Positions 1-13,138 of a DNA stretch of 64,000 bases are shown one piece after another. Under the pieces are notes generated by a model. That model saw only the letters and a list, made by a program, of their open reading frames with translations, did no database searches and was not told the origin of the DNA. A program made the position numbers and the translations under genes. Origin of the DNA: Haemonchus contortus (Eukaryota > Nematoda > Chromadorea > Rhabditida > Trichostrongylidae). The stretch's first letter is position 1; each line of letters begins with the position of its first letter. Location: positions 24,072,459 to 24,136,458 of the forward strand of contig LS997564.1 in assembly GCA_000469685.2 (NCBI GenBank), read 5' to 3'.

Positions 1-910
1 CTGTTTTCCGCCTGCTTAGAACATGTCACACGTCGCTGCGACTGGAGTAACTATGGTGTCAACATCGACGGTGTGCGTCTTAACCATTTGCGATTTGCCG
101 ATGGCATCGTGTTAATCACGGAGTCTCCAGAACACGCCTCTGAGATGCTGCATCGCCTGGATGAGGAAGGAAGCCACTGTGGTCTCACCATCAATACTTC
201 TAAGACCAAGTAATGCGAAACCAATTTTCAGGCGATACCCCTGTGCTTCTTAAAGGAGGTGCTATCGAAGACGTTGACGAGTACGTGTACCTCGGGAGCC
301 AGCTTAACATGAGGAACGACTTAACTAGAGAGCTAGCAAGACGTCGCAAGGCTGGATGGGCAGCATTTAACTCCATAAGAAGCGTACTAGAAGACACCAG
401 GGACTGCAAACTTCGAGCAGACTTATTTAATTCAACGGTGTTACCTGCCCTCAGCTATGCGGGAGAAACCTGGGCTCTGACGAAATCACTGGAAAGAAAT
501 CTAATGTCCACCCAGGCTTCGATTGGGCGTCGTCTTTTGGGACTAACACTGAGTCGGCAACGAGAGCTCAAACTACACAATTCTGACATCAGAGCAATGT
601 CGAAAGTTAGAGACGTTCTAGTTCACGTCGATGAAGCGAAGCACAGATTTGCCGGACACCTAATGAGAAGAGAGGATGGACGATGGAGCTCGGCCACTAT
701 ACGATGGTACCCACGAGAGAAGAAGTGGCCACATGGCCGTCCTCCTTTACGATGGGCAGATTCTCTATCTTATCGAAACAACGCCTATGATCCGGAGTCC
801 TTTAGGGTGACTACGCACTGGACAACAAGAGCTCAAGATCGAGAACAATGGAAAAGAAGTTGGGACCCGCGCAAGGCCAATCGCCGTGCTGATGGACGGG
901 TCGTCTAAGT
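1..910 (+). pseudogene. RTE-clade LINE reverse transcriptase, 3' part, frameshifted
   Basis: The C-terminal part of the RTE endonuclease/reverse transcriptase, cut by the left edge. Frame 1 runs from base 1 to a TAA at 211-213 and contains the palm motif RFADGIVLIT. The active site reads FADG where active RTE copies carry FADD, so the second metal-binding Asp is lost. One base is missing just before 211; the reading continues one frame over from 213 to 908 with the usual RTE thumb/C-terminal motifs (YVYLGSQLNMRNDL, RFAGHLMRR, WTTRAQDREQW). The reading ends in a (TAAG)n tail typical of RTE 3' ends. A dead, 5'-truncated copy. Family assignment is from recognised motifs, without alignment. Confidence 0.9.
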
Positions 911-930
911 AAGTAAGTAAGTAAGTAAGT
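906..930 (+). repeat. (TAAG)n 3' tail of the RTE copy
   Basis: About six tandem TAAG units directly follow the RTE stop codon. RTE LINEs end in short tandem repeats rather than long poly(A), so this marks the 3' end of the insertion. Confidence 0.85.
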
Positions 931-1084
931 ATATAAGCATCTCCTTGTAAGTGCTTCGCGAAAATGACTTCAACCTTCAACTGCCGTCCGAAGCTGTCTG
1001 AGAGCTATCGTCTATCACGAATTACTGTAAGGGCATAATCCACCGACGGCTGTCGCAAATATCTGTAGTGCATCCAGAAGGGTT

Positions 1085-1640
1085 ATTGTATCTCAGCCCA
1101 CGGTGCCTCATGACGAAACGCCTCCAAGACTAATAGAGATGTGGACTATGTCCTAGAAAGGTTTTACTGTGTCGTCGGTGGACATTCTCAGGGAATGCTC
1201 TACTTTGCACAATTTACTGACTGCTCCACCGTGACCGCCGAGATTTACGCTTCTCAACTATAGAGTTTGGCCGACGTTGTTCGAAGGAAGCGTCCGCAGC
1301 GTGAAAATGTTTGCCTTCTTCACGACAGCGCTTAACCGCATGCTGCGTGTTTTGTCAGTTAATTGCCGAATTTGGATGGGCAGTGTAACCTATTCTACTT
1401 ATTCGCCAGGTCTCGCTCCGTCTGATTACCATTTATTTCTTGCCCTAAAGCATCACCTTCGCGGTAGAAATTTTGATGACTGCCCGGAACTCAAAAATGA
1501 GATCTCCAGATCTTTCGAATCGCGGCCGCCACCGTTCTAGGCTTCAGGAGTCAAGAAACTGCCGGATTGCTAGACGTGTGTTGGGGACAACGATGGAGAC
1601 TATATTACTACTTGAGATCCTCTTTCAATAGAAATAAGAC
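1085..1640 (+). pseudogene. mariner transposase remnant
   Basis: Broken mariner reading in several frames. Around 1160-1260 a frame reads GMLYFAQF followed by VTAEIYASQL, matching the mariner segment after the first catalytic Asp. Around 1285-1330 another frame reads KRPQRENVCLLHDSA, the HDNARPH block. 1277-1640 gives SPGLAPSDYHLF (third catalytic Asp region), NFDDCPELKNEI and a C-terminal block ending GDNDGDYI, with in-frame stops. No terminal repeats were found, so this is an old relic. Confidence 0.85.
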
Positions 1641-1737
1641 TTTCAAAGTGTAGATTGAGAAGCCGATCAAAACTTTTTACTCAACCATACAATTGTGTAT
1701 GTATATATGTATGTATGCCAATATGGTCACTATCGTC

Positions 1738-2213
1738 CATATCTCGAAACATCAAGATCCGCCTGGGCTCTTCCATTGTGATCCCTACCGCAATTTATGC
1801 AAGCGAAGCATGGAAATATATGGCGAGTTTAGCTAAAAGGATGGATACCAGAGATGTCTGCAAAGGATCATGAAAGTACGGTACACGGATCACGTCACGA
1901 ATTAGGAAATTCTGCGCCGCTTTGGTATGAATAGCCTCCACGTGACTGTGACACGGCGTAGACTTCGATTGGCCAGTTGCGTATGTCGCAGAAACGTATC
2001 CCAAAAATGGCTATGTATTGGACACCTAAAAGAGCCAAGCGAGGAAGAGGCCGTCCCAGAAACACGTGGAAAAGAACATTTGACAACGACCTCCACGACA
2101 AGTCATGAATGTTTCCAGGGACGAAGGAGAAGGCATTGGACAGGACCGACAACAGTGGAAAGATTTCATCGCCCGATATTTCGACAACGGCATGGGAGGA
2201 ACTAAGTCTAAGT
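1738..2213 (+). pseudogene. Endonuclease/reverse transcriptase LINE 3' end, multiply frameshifted
   Basis: Pieces in all three frames match the C-terminal region of a second RTE-like family: IYASEAWK near 1797, CLQRIMKVRYTDHVTN near 1857-1903, HVTVTRRRLRLA at about 1940-1980, then KRAKRGRGRPRNTWKRTFDNDLH around 2025-2095 and DRQQWKDFIARYFDNG near 2140-2190. The subfamily differs from the copy at 1-910. At least three frame changes show it is dead. Confidence 0.8.
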
Positions 2214-2319
2214 ACGTAATGTGTGTGTGTTTGATAAGAAATTCATAACTCCTGCCCCCTCAAGTCTGGAGCGTTCAAGTTTGGAAGGTGTAAAGGAGGC
2301 AGGGTGGAAACACTGGCGG

Positions 2320-3590
2320 TAGATAATAGAAAGATATATAAATTGATTGGAGCTGATAGGAAGCCCTACAAGGCAAGGGCCTCAAGATCCCATACCCGTT
2401 GTATGGTAACAGTGAAGCATTGGCACTTTGGCAGGTGGCGTTGGACGTAAAGGTACTGTGAAGGATTGGTGATATGGATTGATAATAATTGGTAGGAACT
2501 GATAACGAGCCATAAAAGGCGAGTGCCATTACGTTTATGACGCCCTACGTGTTAAGTGGAGCTTTGGCACTCTAGTGGGAGGTGTGGGATATGAAGAGTA
2601 TTCCCATTCCACACCCCCTACTAGGACAAGTATTCACAACAACTGGTAGGGAATGACAACGAGTCAAAGAAGGCGAGACTAGGTCTGTATGTACTTCGCG
2701 TTAAAAGTGGATCTTAGCTTTTCAGTAGGTTGTATAGGATGTGATGGGGTCGTCGTACTTTGTGACAGGAACTGATAACAAATGATAAGAGCCGATAAAG
2801 GGTCTTAGGGAGCAAGAGCTATGTAACAATTGAAATTTTGATGTCTTCGGTATTTCTGGTGAAGCTTAAGCTCCTCAGTATGTTTCAATCGATAAGACGG
2901 GATGGTAAAGTAGGATCACAGTAAGCGTGCTGTGTTAGACACTGATCAAAGGCACAGCATTATAAGGAGTTGGGAAGCTGGTTCATTTCTTACTTCTAGA
3001 CTATAACCGCTACCCACCAAGGTTTGTGTTACAATGAGAAATCACGATTTCTCTTTTTGTCGATATGATTCCTAACTTATCCAACCGCCAATAATCTGGG
3101 ATTCCCAACTAATGAGAATCCGTAGAAAGAAGAAGTTCTATTGATAACGATATCTGACAAAGATGTTACCATCACTTGAAGACATTTTTGATTGTCATTC
3201 AATTCTTTGGTTGCCCGATAGACAAATTTTCTATGGACTTTCAAAAACGAAAAGCACTTGCACTACCCTGTTAGTCCTCTGCTAAATTTTGCGTACAAAA
3301 AAGTATCATTTGTTTCGAAGAAAAAGTTAGCCGACCATCACAACTTTGAAATAAGACGAAGAAACCTTGCGTTAGCCGGGCGATTTAATTGGTTACTATC
3401 ATAAGAGAACTACATGAAAATGGTCAGCAAGGTGTAGAAAGTGATAACGTGTGATTTGGAGAGATTTTGAGAAAAATCACGTATTCGCAGTGTTGTTACA
3501 GTATTGCTAAAAACAACGATAAAGAGGAGCATTGACAGTGAGTGATAGAAAGTGATAAAAATTGATAATGTTGTTAGGGAGTGATGGAAG
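2320..3590. repeat. Diverged TGATAA-rich repeat tract
   Basis: About 1.2 kb with a recurring core close to CTGATAACGAGCC followed by AAGGCGA, seen near 2350, 2495, 2655 and 2770, suggesting a decayed tandem array of roughly 120-160 bp units. Isolated TGATAA/TGATAG words continue to about 3,590. No coding signal. Confidence 0.45.
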
Positions 3591-6542
3591 ACACCAACTT
3601 ATTGAGGCATTATCTCTCACCGTTGCACCAGTTTCAGCGGCCGAGTAAAAGGAGTATTTTGTACTCATTACGATGTCTGCAGCTGTAAAGAATTATTCAG
3701 CTTCTTTGTCTTCTAAATTCCAAAAATACTAAGTAGTTATAATGATAATGAAGACAATTGGCTTGTCGGCTAGTGTGTCGTTGCTATTGCACCAATCATT
3801 TGTCACCCACAACAGCCAATACTGCTCAAGACAAGCTGGAGTTCCTGTGTTGTCATTGTGTGATGTGTTCAAGCCACCTTATAAGTTGGCCAGCCGGCAT
3901 GTTCGTTTATACTTGGAATCCTCCTTCTTGCACAACTGTATCGACATTTTTCGAGTGCAAATCCTACTTTTCCCTCATTACTCGAGTTCAACTCTTTCAT
4001 GAATGATAAGAGGTGGTCACCATTCTTGTTATCACTCATACCAGCCGTACTCATTACCGGGCATGAGATGTAATTGCACTTTTCCAGTAGAACATGTTAC
4101 AACACCGTAACACATTTTACTGGTTGTTTCACTCCTTGAAGGGCATTGCTTCCACGTCTGGAGGTAGAAGTTAATTTACAAATTGAATAGCGCTGTAGGA
4201 TGATCGGAAAGGAAACCGAAGCACATGATGAAGGTATAACTAATTGAGAGGTTGCGGTAGACATGCAGCTATATCTACACTGTCTTCTGGGTGCTACTTC
4301 TATTACTGGCTATAAAGATGGAGTTAGGAAGTTTAGTTATGGAGTTATCGTTAATAATCAATGACACCATCATTGAAATGGAAAGAGAGCACTCGCAACC
4401 GTTTGAAAACTTGGCAACCGCTCTTCCACAAACTCAGTTCAAGCATTGTGACGCCATGATGTTGCTGAGATATCAAGAGTTTGAGGGTCTCATGGGTCTG
4501 ATCATCTGCTTCTATTTACAAGGCGCCGAGCTGTACAGGAGGTCGCATATGTATTCGTATTGATTAAGTATGGACTCAGTGGAGAAGTCTTCTTATTCCT
4601 ACCGTAAGCCTTATGCAGACGTAAAAAGTTCGCTACTTGGGAGGATGTTCCATAAAAGTCGGACTACAGAAACGTTTGAACGATTGTGATTTCTTTATCA
4701 CATGAGTAAAAGGAGGACAGTCTTAGAAAAGATGGGAAATTGAGAATCGCTTTTCATGGCGCATCCTCACTCAGAAAATCAGCACCGAATATTTGTCCTC
4801 TACTGCGCAGATGCTAAGGCTTGACATCTGATGTTATAACTAGTATGCCAAAGACCCCTGTAAGCCTGAGATAGTTTTCTTGCCCTCTATCGAACCTTGA
4901 GGGATAAATGAAATGACCTGCTGCTACTAAATATCATTTTTCAGGTGCTGGTTTAGATTCACCGAAGAAAAGCGGCAAGAATAGGAACCCGAAAATGTCA
5001 AAGTAGCTATCTCCTTGGATTTATTCTACACCACAGGCCTAATAATGGAAATAGAAGTCAAGCAAGAAGCGAAGTGAGAGAAGTGTAGAAGTGTTTTTGG
5101 TACTGATGCGCTGCGCAATCAACATAAATACGGAGTGACGCAAGTTTCGAACTTGAGCCTGCACATTAAGTTACGAACGTGGTAAGAAGTGTGTTTCGCT
5201 TCCTCGAGCGTTATCAGGGTGAACCAAATTGGCAATTTGAGAACAATATGAAAGATCTTTGGAATTTCAAGGGACACAGCGAGAAAGTGCTGTTACATTA
5301 TAAATTCTACCACCTTTTTTATAGTAAAAGACATAAAGACCAGAGATCGGAGGCTGTGGGGTCGGATGGAGTCGTTTAATTTCCGTTTCATCAATGCCAT
5401 TCGGGTTTTCATCCAACAATGGGGTACTCGTATTTCCATCGCGTCCCACATCCTAACAAATCCCCTTTATTAATGCATATGTAGGCACTTATGCTTATAG
5501 AGAACTAATCGTAAGAAACCATAATCTGCTGAGGGTTGTTGGAAAGTCGATAATGTTATTGCCTCTTGATTACTGATATGCTCGGCTACGGGGAAAACAA
5601 GCTAAAATATTATTAGTGCGCTTGTGGGAGAAAAAACGCATACGTAGGAATGAAGCAAGAGGCTCGGAACTGAAAAACTGATCTTTACCTCGTAATTGGT
5701 TGCTTAACATCGCTGAAGTGTTGTTTGCCCGTCTCCCATGCGTCGTTGAACGACCTCGGAATACTCTGAGCCATTCCGAGATTGGTAGTCAACAGAGAAG
5801 GGATCTAGAATAACGGGTCGAACCTGATGGCAAATGGGCGAGAGTGATCGGAAACGACGAGAAACTCAGCTAGGAAAGACTGAGAAAGGCAAAGATGGAG
5901 CAGAAGAGGACAACCTAAGGCTTCGAACATTGTCTTGTCGCTAGGAAGTTGCTAAAGAGTATTAGGGTGCACCCAGAAATGGCACGCTGAGGGATTGCTA
6001 TCGAAGGGTGACGAAAGCCACAAAAATGACACAGAGAGATGAATTATAGAGCTACGAGTGCATAATGTCAAGTGCATTATGAGGTGATGCGAATTCATTA
6101 GGAAATGGCTGACTGAAAGATGTCATCCGAAAACGCGGGCGATGGACGATGGCACACGATGGCCCCCGTCGCAACTGTTCTAGGACATCCAATGAATTCG
6201 TGAGCAATTTAATAGCAAGCAAATGGAGCGTTTTAAGGGGACGTCCTTCCGAAGACAGAGAGTCTCTAACGAACGGTGAAGTCTCAAATAAAAACAAACA
6301 AATCACAGTGAAGAGAGGTTCGCGATACGAAAAGCAACAGGAGGTGACGTAAAACGACCATAGCGACCTCACCGCAGATTCTCATTCATAGCAAAGCACG
6401 GCTGATTTGGTATGAACAGCGAGAGGGCAGTTAAGCGCATACGTTCATGTAAAGTCACAATGATGACGGAAGTGCGGAAAACTCGTACGAAAGGCTCCAG
6501 AATGTCGTTGTTTGTCGTAGGCTTGCTTCTGACCCACAAACA
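3591..6542. other. No recognisable gene
   Basis: Short open frames only. None shows a known family motif or a convincing splice structure; a 90-codon frame at 4,291-4,563 opens hydrophobically (MLLLLLAIKMELG) but matches nothing recognised. No terminal repeats seen. Confidence 0.5.
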
Positions 6543-6770
6543 TTAGTCATCGATGACATTGTTCGCTTGTCGTCGTTCAACACAACGGAACACCATGGTG
6601 CCGTCGTCGATGTAGGAGGCGTTTCTTGGTAGCCGGCTGCCCTTCGTCACCGTCCAGGTGCAAAATGGCGTGTTAACATCCCATCGGCCACCACGGTGAC
6701 GGCAAATAATTCCCGTAATGAAATCGTTCGCCAACTGCTGCCGCCAACCAGCGACAAATGTAAGCGTTTC
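6543..6770 (-). CDS. Possible terminal exon of a Cys-containing secreted protein
   Basis: On the minus strand a frame open from about 6,770 ends at a TAA at 6,543. It contains CRHRGGRWDVNTPFCTW and later RLPRNASYIDDGTMVFRC. The spacing of Cys, Trp/Phe and an N-glycosylation-type NAS before DDGTMVFRC resembles nematode MIG-18-type fibronectin-I-like modules, but the likeness is weak. No clear partner exon was found upstream. It could be a chance open frame; function is not assigned. Confidence 0.3.
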   Translation of the reverse strand, partial: ETLTFVAGWRQQLANDFITGIICRHRGGRWDVNTPFCTWTVTKGSRLPRNASYIDDGTMVFRCVERRQANNVIDD

Positions 6771-9700
6771 CTGTGTCGCTATGTTTTAGGACTTCCGGAC
6801 ATCATGACGCGGGGGCAAAGCTTTCTATCCACGCTCAAAATTGAGTGCTTTGCATCTGTTTGCTGACAACGTGGGGGAAGAAGGGACATTTCAGTGCAGC
6901 AACCAATCCACTCAAAAGTATTGCTTTTGGTTTTTCTGGTCGAACTTAGGGTCGTACTGGCGAATTCACCTTGGAGAACAGTGATGAGGAACTAAAAGAG
7001 AGTCCAATAATAAGAGAAGGGTGAAGAGAAGAGATCAAAATGATGTAAAAAGACTATGCCTGTGAATAAGGTCAACCTAATTACTGCTTGACTTCATAGA
7101 ATTACCAGTACAAGACAAGAATGTTGGGCTCAGCGAGAATGTGAATAAGAAAACTGTGATGGACCATGATGGGACATGAGTTGGAAAGAGTATTTCTGGT
7201 GAAAAATCTTGTACTCTCCTCACCCGTCGCTTTGTCACGGGCTGCCCTCAAAGGTAGACCTGAACTATGCCGGGCAAGGGCTCAGAGGCTTGACAAGCAC
7301 CTTACCAACCTCCTGGATCTCATGATGGGTCGTTTATCGTTTTCCGACATACTAGCAATATCTGCTCTCCTCACGATTACGTTACCCTGACGTTCCCGCT
7401 CCCAAAACAGCTCCCACTCCTCTTCCAGGAAAAGGATTCTCTGTAGGAGCAAATGGTCTGTTGTGTTCAAATGAAAATGGCGCACTTTTTGCTGCTATCA
7501 TATTTCTTGTCATAACATCGGAATAGCTTTATGTTTGCATATGCGCAAACCCTAAGATTCTACCGTATCCAGGGGGCGGAGCCGAGGGAGAGACATCATG
7601 AGGACTAGTGGAGAGCGCATAGGTAGTGCTCAAGTGGAAAATCGATGGAACGGTATAAGGTGAGACTGAGAAAGTCGCAGTGTGAACGAGGGGCTGCTCA
7701 TGGCCAATGAGGGACACTGTTGGTATGAGAAGGGAGGGATCGATTAAGATATTCATTGAGAGTGCCTACATTGTCACTGATCGGTGTGAAAAAGTAACGG
7801 GTAGATAGAGTGCTTTTCAAATAATAGGAAGCTATTTTTCTGGGAGCACCCGGTGGGCGTCGAAAGCTGCTGTGATGCAATCCCCGGATGTCGTTTGATT
7901 AGAGAGCTGTTGGCGCAAAGCAATTTGGAACGATTAGTGGCAGGTGACAACTCGAACAACTCGACGACGATCGATGCCTCAGACAGAAGTCGAACTTCGT
8001 CATTGCAGTGGATGAGGTGTGTCCAAGAAATGGAATTCGGGAGCGATATATGAGGCCAAGCAGACGACATTTCGGAAAGATTTTTGTGCCAATTACACAG
8101 AAGACGATGGGCTGTGAGGCGGAAAATCGGCTAATTCCAATGAAAGTGATGACACAGTGCAGTGGATCCTTACGTCGGCGCTACCTGTTCATCATCGAGG
8201 GGCAGAGGAGGATGAGCAGCTCGGGACGTCAATGAGATTAGCGCTCTAAGGAAGCATTGAGGCGGCATGTTGAGATCGGATATTAATATGCCGTCTCCTG
8301 CATAGTATGTAGAGTTAATCTAGAGTGAAGGGGCTTGGATGATGATCTCTTGACTGGAAGAGAGGGATGTGGGAACGAGTCGCTAGGACTAGGAAGGCTG
8401 GGCAGTTGGATGAAGGAGCTGCAAAATCTGATATGACTTCCACAAATCCTCATCCTGGAATACAGTTGCTGTGTAGGGTTCCATCGGGTTCATCTCAAGT
8501 GCTCAGTGGAACTACTCCAGCGTCATTGGCCTCCTCCCCATAAGAACAGGCGGTGACTTCGAGCTAGTTATTCATCGTCCATTCTATAGGTAAAGCATCC
8601 AGAGCTCAAGCGTTGCAGTGCAGAGGGCCTAATGGGTTGTAGTGAATTCCATTGAGCATTTCTGGATCCTGGATCAAGACTAAGGAAAGGCAAGAAGAGT
8701 CTGCTGTTCCCCCATCGGATTATAATTGTCGTGATGGCTCTGAACCAAAAGATTGAGGGCTGGAAGGAATAGCTGTATCCAAGGACATCTATCGAAGGTG
8801 TCACGGAAGAAAGTCAAAAACTGACAAATTCAGCAAGTCTAGAACTTAAAGTCAAAAAGCGCAGGTAGTTGGACTACTTTGTTCTCGCTCAATGCCTCAA
8901 CTCCTTGCACCTCCCGCTGACTGCACTTTCCGCAATTAAGCTTTGATTTATTCATTTGACCGAATGCTATACATGTGTACGCACTACTTACTCGACGGCT
9001 TCAAACTCCCATTAAGACACGCTTGAGATCAACAGCCAGTTTTCTGTCTATTCAGAAGTTGGACAGGAAATTGTTGAGCTGCTAAACAGACGGATGTATT
9101 CTAAAATGGCCACAGTAGATCAATGGCAGTCAGGCTCCTCCCACCACTATATTCCATAAAGAAGTCATAAAACGTGAAGCTAATGAAATTGCGCGCCGGG
9201 GCTCCCCTGCTATACACCCTCGTCGCCATAGCACAATCACAGCTATGAGATCGGAAACGGAACATACAACGCAAACTTCTTCATCCATAATGAAATCACA
9301 AACAACCCATTTGCCCAGGGAAGCATATTCTCCTGAGGTATGTCTCTGAACCCTCCTACACAAGGTTTCTCAGGTGGACGTGACAAAACTAAGATCGTTT
9401 CGGCATTTATCCGAGCAATATCCACTCGAAAATCACTTCGGCAGTGTCCAAAGACTGATGGAAGGCTGGAAGGTTTATGGGTCGTATTCAAACTGTAAAA
9501 TTTCAGATTCATGAGCTAAATGCCGTGGAGCGAAGCACCATAAGTCACCAACCTTATGCGGTTGACGTTGATAATTCCCATTCGATATAAATCCCAGACC
9601 ATTTCGATTACAGCTTCACAAATGCAGTGGAAAGCCCAAAATTGGGAGTTGAAAGTTCCAAACACTTTCGAAAACCAACACTTTTGAAAAAGGACCAGCT

Positions 9701-10392
9701 GTACCAGAGAGAGGCTTTCCCAATTGCGTGGAACCTGAAGTTAGCCCAGAAATTTGACGTCAGACCAAGAAATGCGTTTTGGACTGGAGCAATGTCACTA
9801 CGTCAGGATTGTCCGACAGCGGAGGGCGTCAGCTGAAAAGCGGGTAAAAAGAAATAAAATGATTTCAAGGGTTGGAATTGAAAGGGCAGTGAACAGTGAA
9901 AGATGAAAGCTTTCGTATTAAACTAATTAATCTTGACATTATGCGGTCATTTGCACACAAAAAAGTGCAACTCATACTCTCTGTTACTTGGCATTTACGT
10001 ATGCTCTGCCCTCGTTCCCATCGAGATTCAAAGGTAGAATGAAAGTAGTAACTCCTTACACATTGCTGTACCACATATAACCATGAGATCGACCAACCAT
10101 GAGAAAACCATGTACTTTACGCTAGGTTATTCAAGGTTTGTCGGAACTTCCAAAGGTGAATTCTCAGGGAAACCATAACACCCTCCACCATTTGAGAGGC
10201 TAGCGATTCAAGATACGCTACATATTTGGATGCTCAAGCTCATCAAATGACCGCTGTTTGGATTAAAACGCCGACTTGCACATCTGCCACATACAAACAG
10301 CACAAAAGATGCACTCAGATTCATCTCGACTCTGTGTTTTATTGGTAAAATTTTCGAAAGAAGAGGAATCCAACCCTGGAGATTTTCCTTGT
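6771..10392. other. No recognisable gene
   Basis: Anonymous sequence with short open frames in all frames, none with family motifs or matching splice sites. No clear inverted or tandem repeat beyond short words. Confidence 0.5.
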
Positions 10393-10899
10393 AGGCACAG
10401 TTCACGATATAAATGGTTTCTGAGATTCCTGCACAGGATGAGTTTGAGGCCCCCGCGTATACCATATCTGGCACTATTGGGTCGGAAACGGCCTAGTTAG
10501 GGAGCTGTGAATGCTCATAGATTGGCCCGTGTGTATGCGTAGACGAGTTTCACCGTCATTGTAGAGTTTGCACCGTTTATAAGGGAACCCATGTAGGAAG
10601 TTCAAACAACTTGTCATGACCCATAGGGAAAGTGAAAGACAGTCCTGTGAGTTCTTTCTTGATGTAGTCAGTTCTTTGTGCAACTGCAACAACTGAAATC
10701 TCGTCCGAATACTCCTTCCATGTTATTTCCGTCATGGCAATCTCGGCCAACCTCTATTTTCCCTACTTTTGAGAAGCCATATTTTTATTGAAATCAGCGA
10801 ATTCCATCGCTTTTTTCACTGCCGATGAACTTTTCCCAATCTATACTTCCGCTTTTCGAATGTAAACGGGTACCTCAAAATTATCGTGAACTGTGCCTT
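10393..10899. mobile_element. Nonautonomous element, GGCACAGTTCACGAT family (copy A)
   Basis: About 507 bp bounded by inverted ends: AGGCACAGTTCACGATA on the left and TTATCGTGAACTGTGCCT on the right. The same termini bound elements at 15,325 and 43,317. The interior is not obviously shared with those copies and has no transposase. Target duplication could not be fixed. Confidence 0.7.
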
Positions 10900-13138
10900 T
10901 AACATTCTTTATGAATTTTATAAAGGATGAATGAGAAATTGCTACAGAAAATTCTTCTTCTTCTTCGGCGCAATTGCGCTTCGAACGTTTGAGGCAGAAC
11001 TTGACGCCTGTTAGCGACAGCGCTCTTACCTATCGCAACCTTCCGGTTCTCCTAATCCGATTGCCTACTTCATCATTTTGGGCTGAACTGGAGGCGAGGT
11101 AGCAGCAACGGGTGATGCCCTTTTGTGAATGGTTTGGCAATCGCATCTCGAATAGAGTGAACTAGAACTAAGCATGGGAAGAACTTCAAAGTGAGTCAAA
11201 TTTCACCTAGCACCCATGGAATACCGTACGTAATGTTAATGGAAGCTATTGGTCGCATTTGCAAGTCTGTATCCTCAGGTAGAGGGCGATTTTATGCAGT
11301 GAGCGGCACGGCAAACATTAGCAGGGAAAACGAGCAGGGCCTTGTAATGGGCAGCTCCAGAATTCGTTGTTATTCGGTCTAGGTTACTTTCTCACTATAG
11401 AGCTATCTCCCTTCGGCCAAAATCTGATTCTTGATATTGTCACTTGCAGGCAAAGGTTAAGGAAGGAAGGAATTTCCAAGGTACAACTGAATGAATAGCT
11501 TGGAATTACCAAACGGGAACACTTCGGCTATTGTAATGAAAGTGTTAACTTCTAACCTCTATTGCATGCTTATTCATTACCCTATTGCTACCAAGGAAAT
11601 CAACATCGACCGATCGAAATGCACAACTTCCGCCTACAGCCTCAGAGTCAAGCTCTCGTAAATCGCTTGGCAATACAATAACCTTTACAAACCTCATCTT
11701 CCGACAAATCGACTCCTAAGATCAGCTTGAGAACTGAATATTTTTTCCAGCTCGCTGTTGTAAAAACCTGATTAAAGAACTATCACCTAGATAGATATCT
11801 AGTAGTTATACGGTAATTCATAGTTGAACTCTCAATCCGATAAGCCTAGCCCTAAACAAGTGAATCTCCTCTCTCTCCTTGATAAAGGAAGGTTTGTTAG
11901 CCAATGGATGCAGAAGGCATTATTGCACACTATTCGTTGGGTTTATACCAAAATTCAGTGTTTTTCTGCCAAGCCATCTTCTCCTTTATGATGTTGTGCT
12001 ACGGTAATTGTAAGAGAGCGTTCTTGAACAGGAAGCACTTCTATTCATGTCCAATTATTCCCGTCTGAAGAGCTCTTTGAAGGAATATGTCCATTTCGGA
12101 GAGCCAATACCAATCGGAGATGCATATTTTTATGGTTTCATTTGTCACTCGTATGTTGGGGAAATACAGCCCTTTCAGATGTATGGGCGTGCGAAAACCA
12201 ATGACAGGTTGACTGCTCCCTGACGACACCATTATAAATGGGTCTTCACGTGGATAGCTTACAATGAATTTATATGGGGGTGAAAACAACTCATCACCTC
12301 AATGGGAAATTACCAAACATCCGTAGAGGAACAGTTTTCCAGAGATCTCCTTGAGTAACAGGAGCCATTTCAATGAGGCGGAGAAAGATTATCTTTGTGC
12401 CAGGCTTATTTGTGTACTGAACCGAAGTGGAGAGCGTCCAACGTCGTTGAAGAAATGGCCTTTGAAAGCCACTGTATTCCTAGTTTCACCTGTAATCTTA
12501 CTTCGCAGTCCGCTCAAGCTGGACGCTCACCCAACCCGAGTTTGTATTCCTTGCTTTCGAACCCAAAAGGGAAGATCAAGAGGTCTTATCAAGGGAATCA
12601 GAATGAGCACCCTCTGCTATACATACAAAGCCCTCGTGCTTGTCTCTCTTCCTGTTCCAGAACTAGATATAACCCAAACAAGCAGTTGGGGAGGTCGGAT
12701 CAAATTTGTAATGAATTCGCTCGCCTAGGGCCAAAGCAATAGAGCACATGTGAGCTTTGAGCACAGAGGTGTTCCCTGAGAAATTATCTCATAGCCCTCA
12801 ATGGCCTAGAATTAGACCCCTGAGGGGTGGAGCTTAGATAAAAAAACACTGCTAGATGCATTCTTTGTGGTGACGAACGCGTTATGTGGGAGCATAACTG
12901 GTTATTAATAAGGGAGCAGGCAGGCAAGGCAGTTGATAGATGGTGTGGAATGAGCTATCAAAGGCTTGAGGTGCATGGGCCGGTGGCGAAAGACATATTT
13001 TTCACTGCTGTATCCTCACAGGGATTAGGAGAAAGAAACAATAGAAGGTGCATGCCACGAGTACTCATGTGTAGGTATGAAAGGAAAGATTGGGGAAGTT
13101 GAAGGCCGCTGTTTGAGGACCAATCGCTTTCTATTATA
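10900..13138. other. No recognisable gene
   Basis: No supported gene. A (TTC)n run lies near 10,955. Frames at 11,191-11,382 and 12,395-12,742 are open but match no known family. A reading near 12,905-13,000 with KAVDRWC faintly recalls a CAP-domain exon but lacks the flanking motifs and splice sites. Confidence 0.45.

Noticed and set aside
12884..13102. Frame with KAVDRWC that recalls a CAP-domain exon
   Set aside because: Lacks the WWxEL pattern, other CAP motifs and usable splice sites. Similarity too short.
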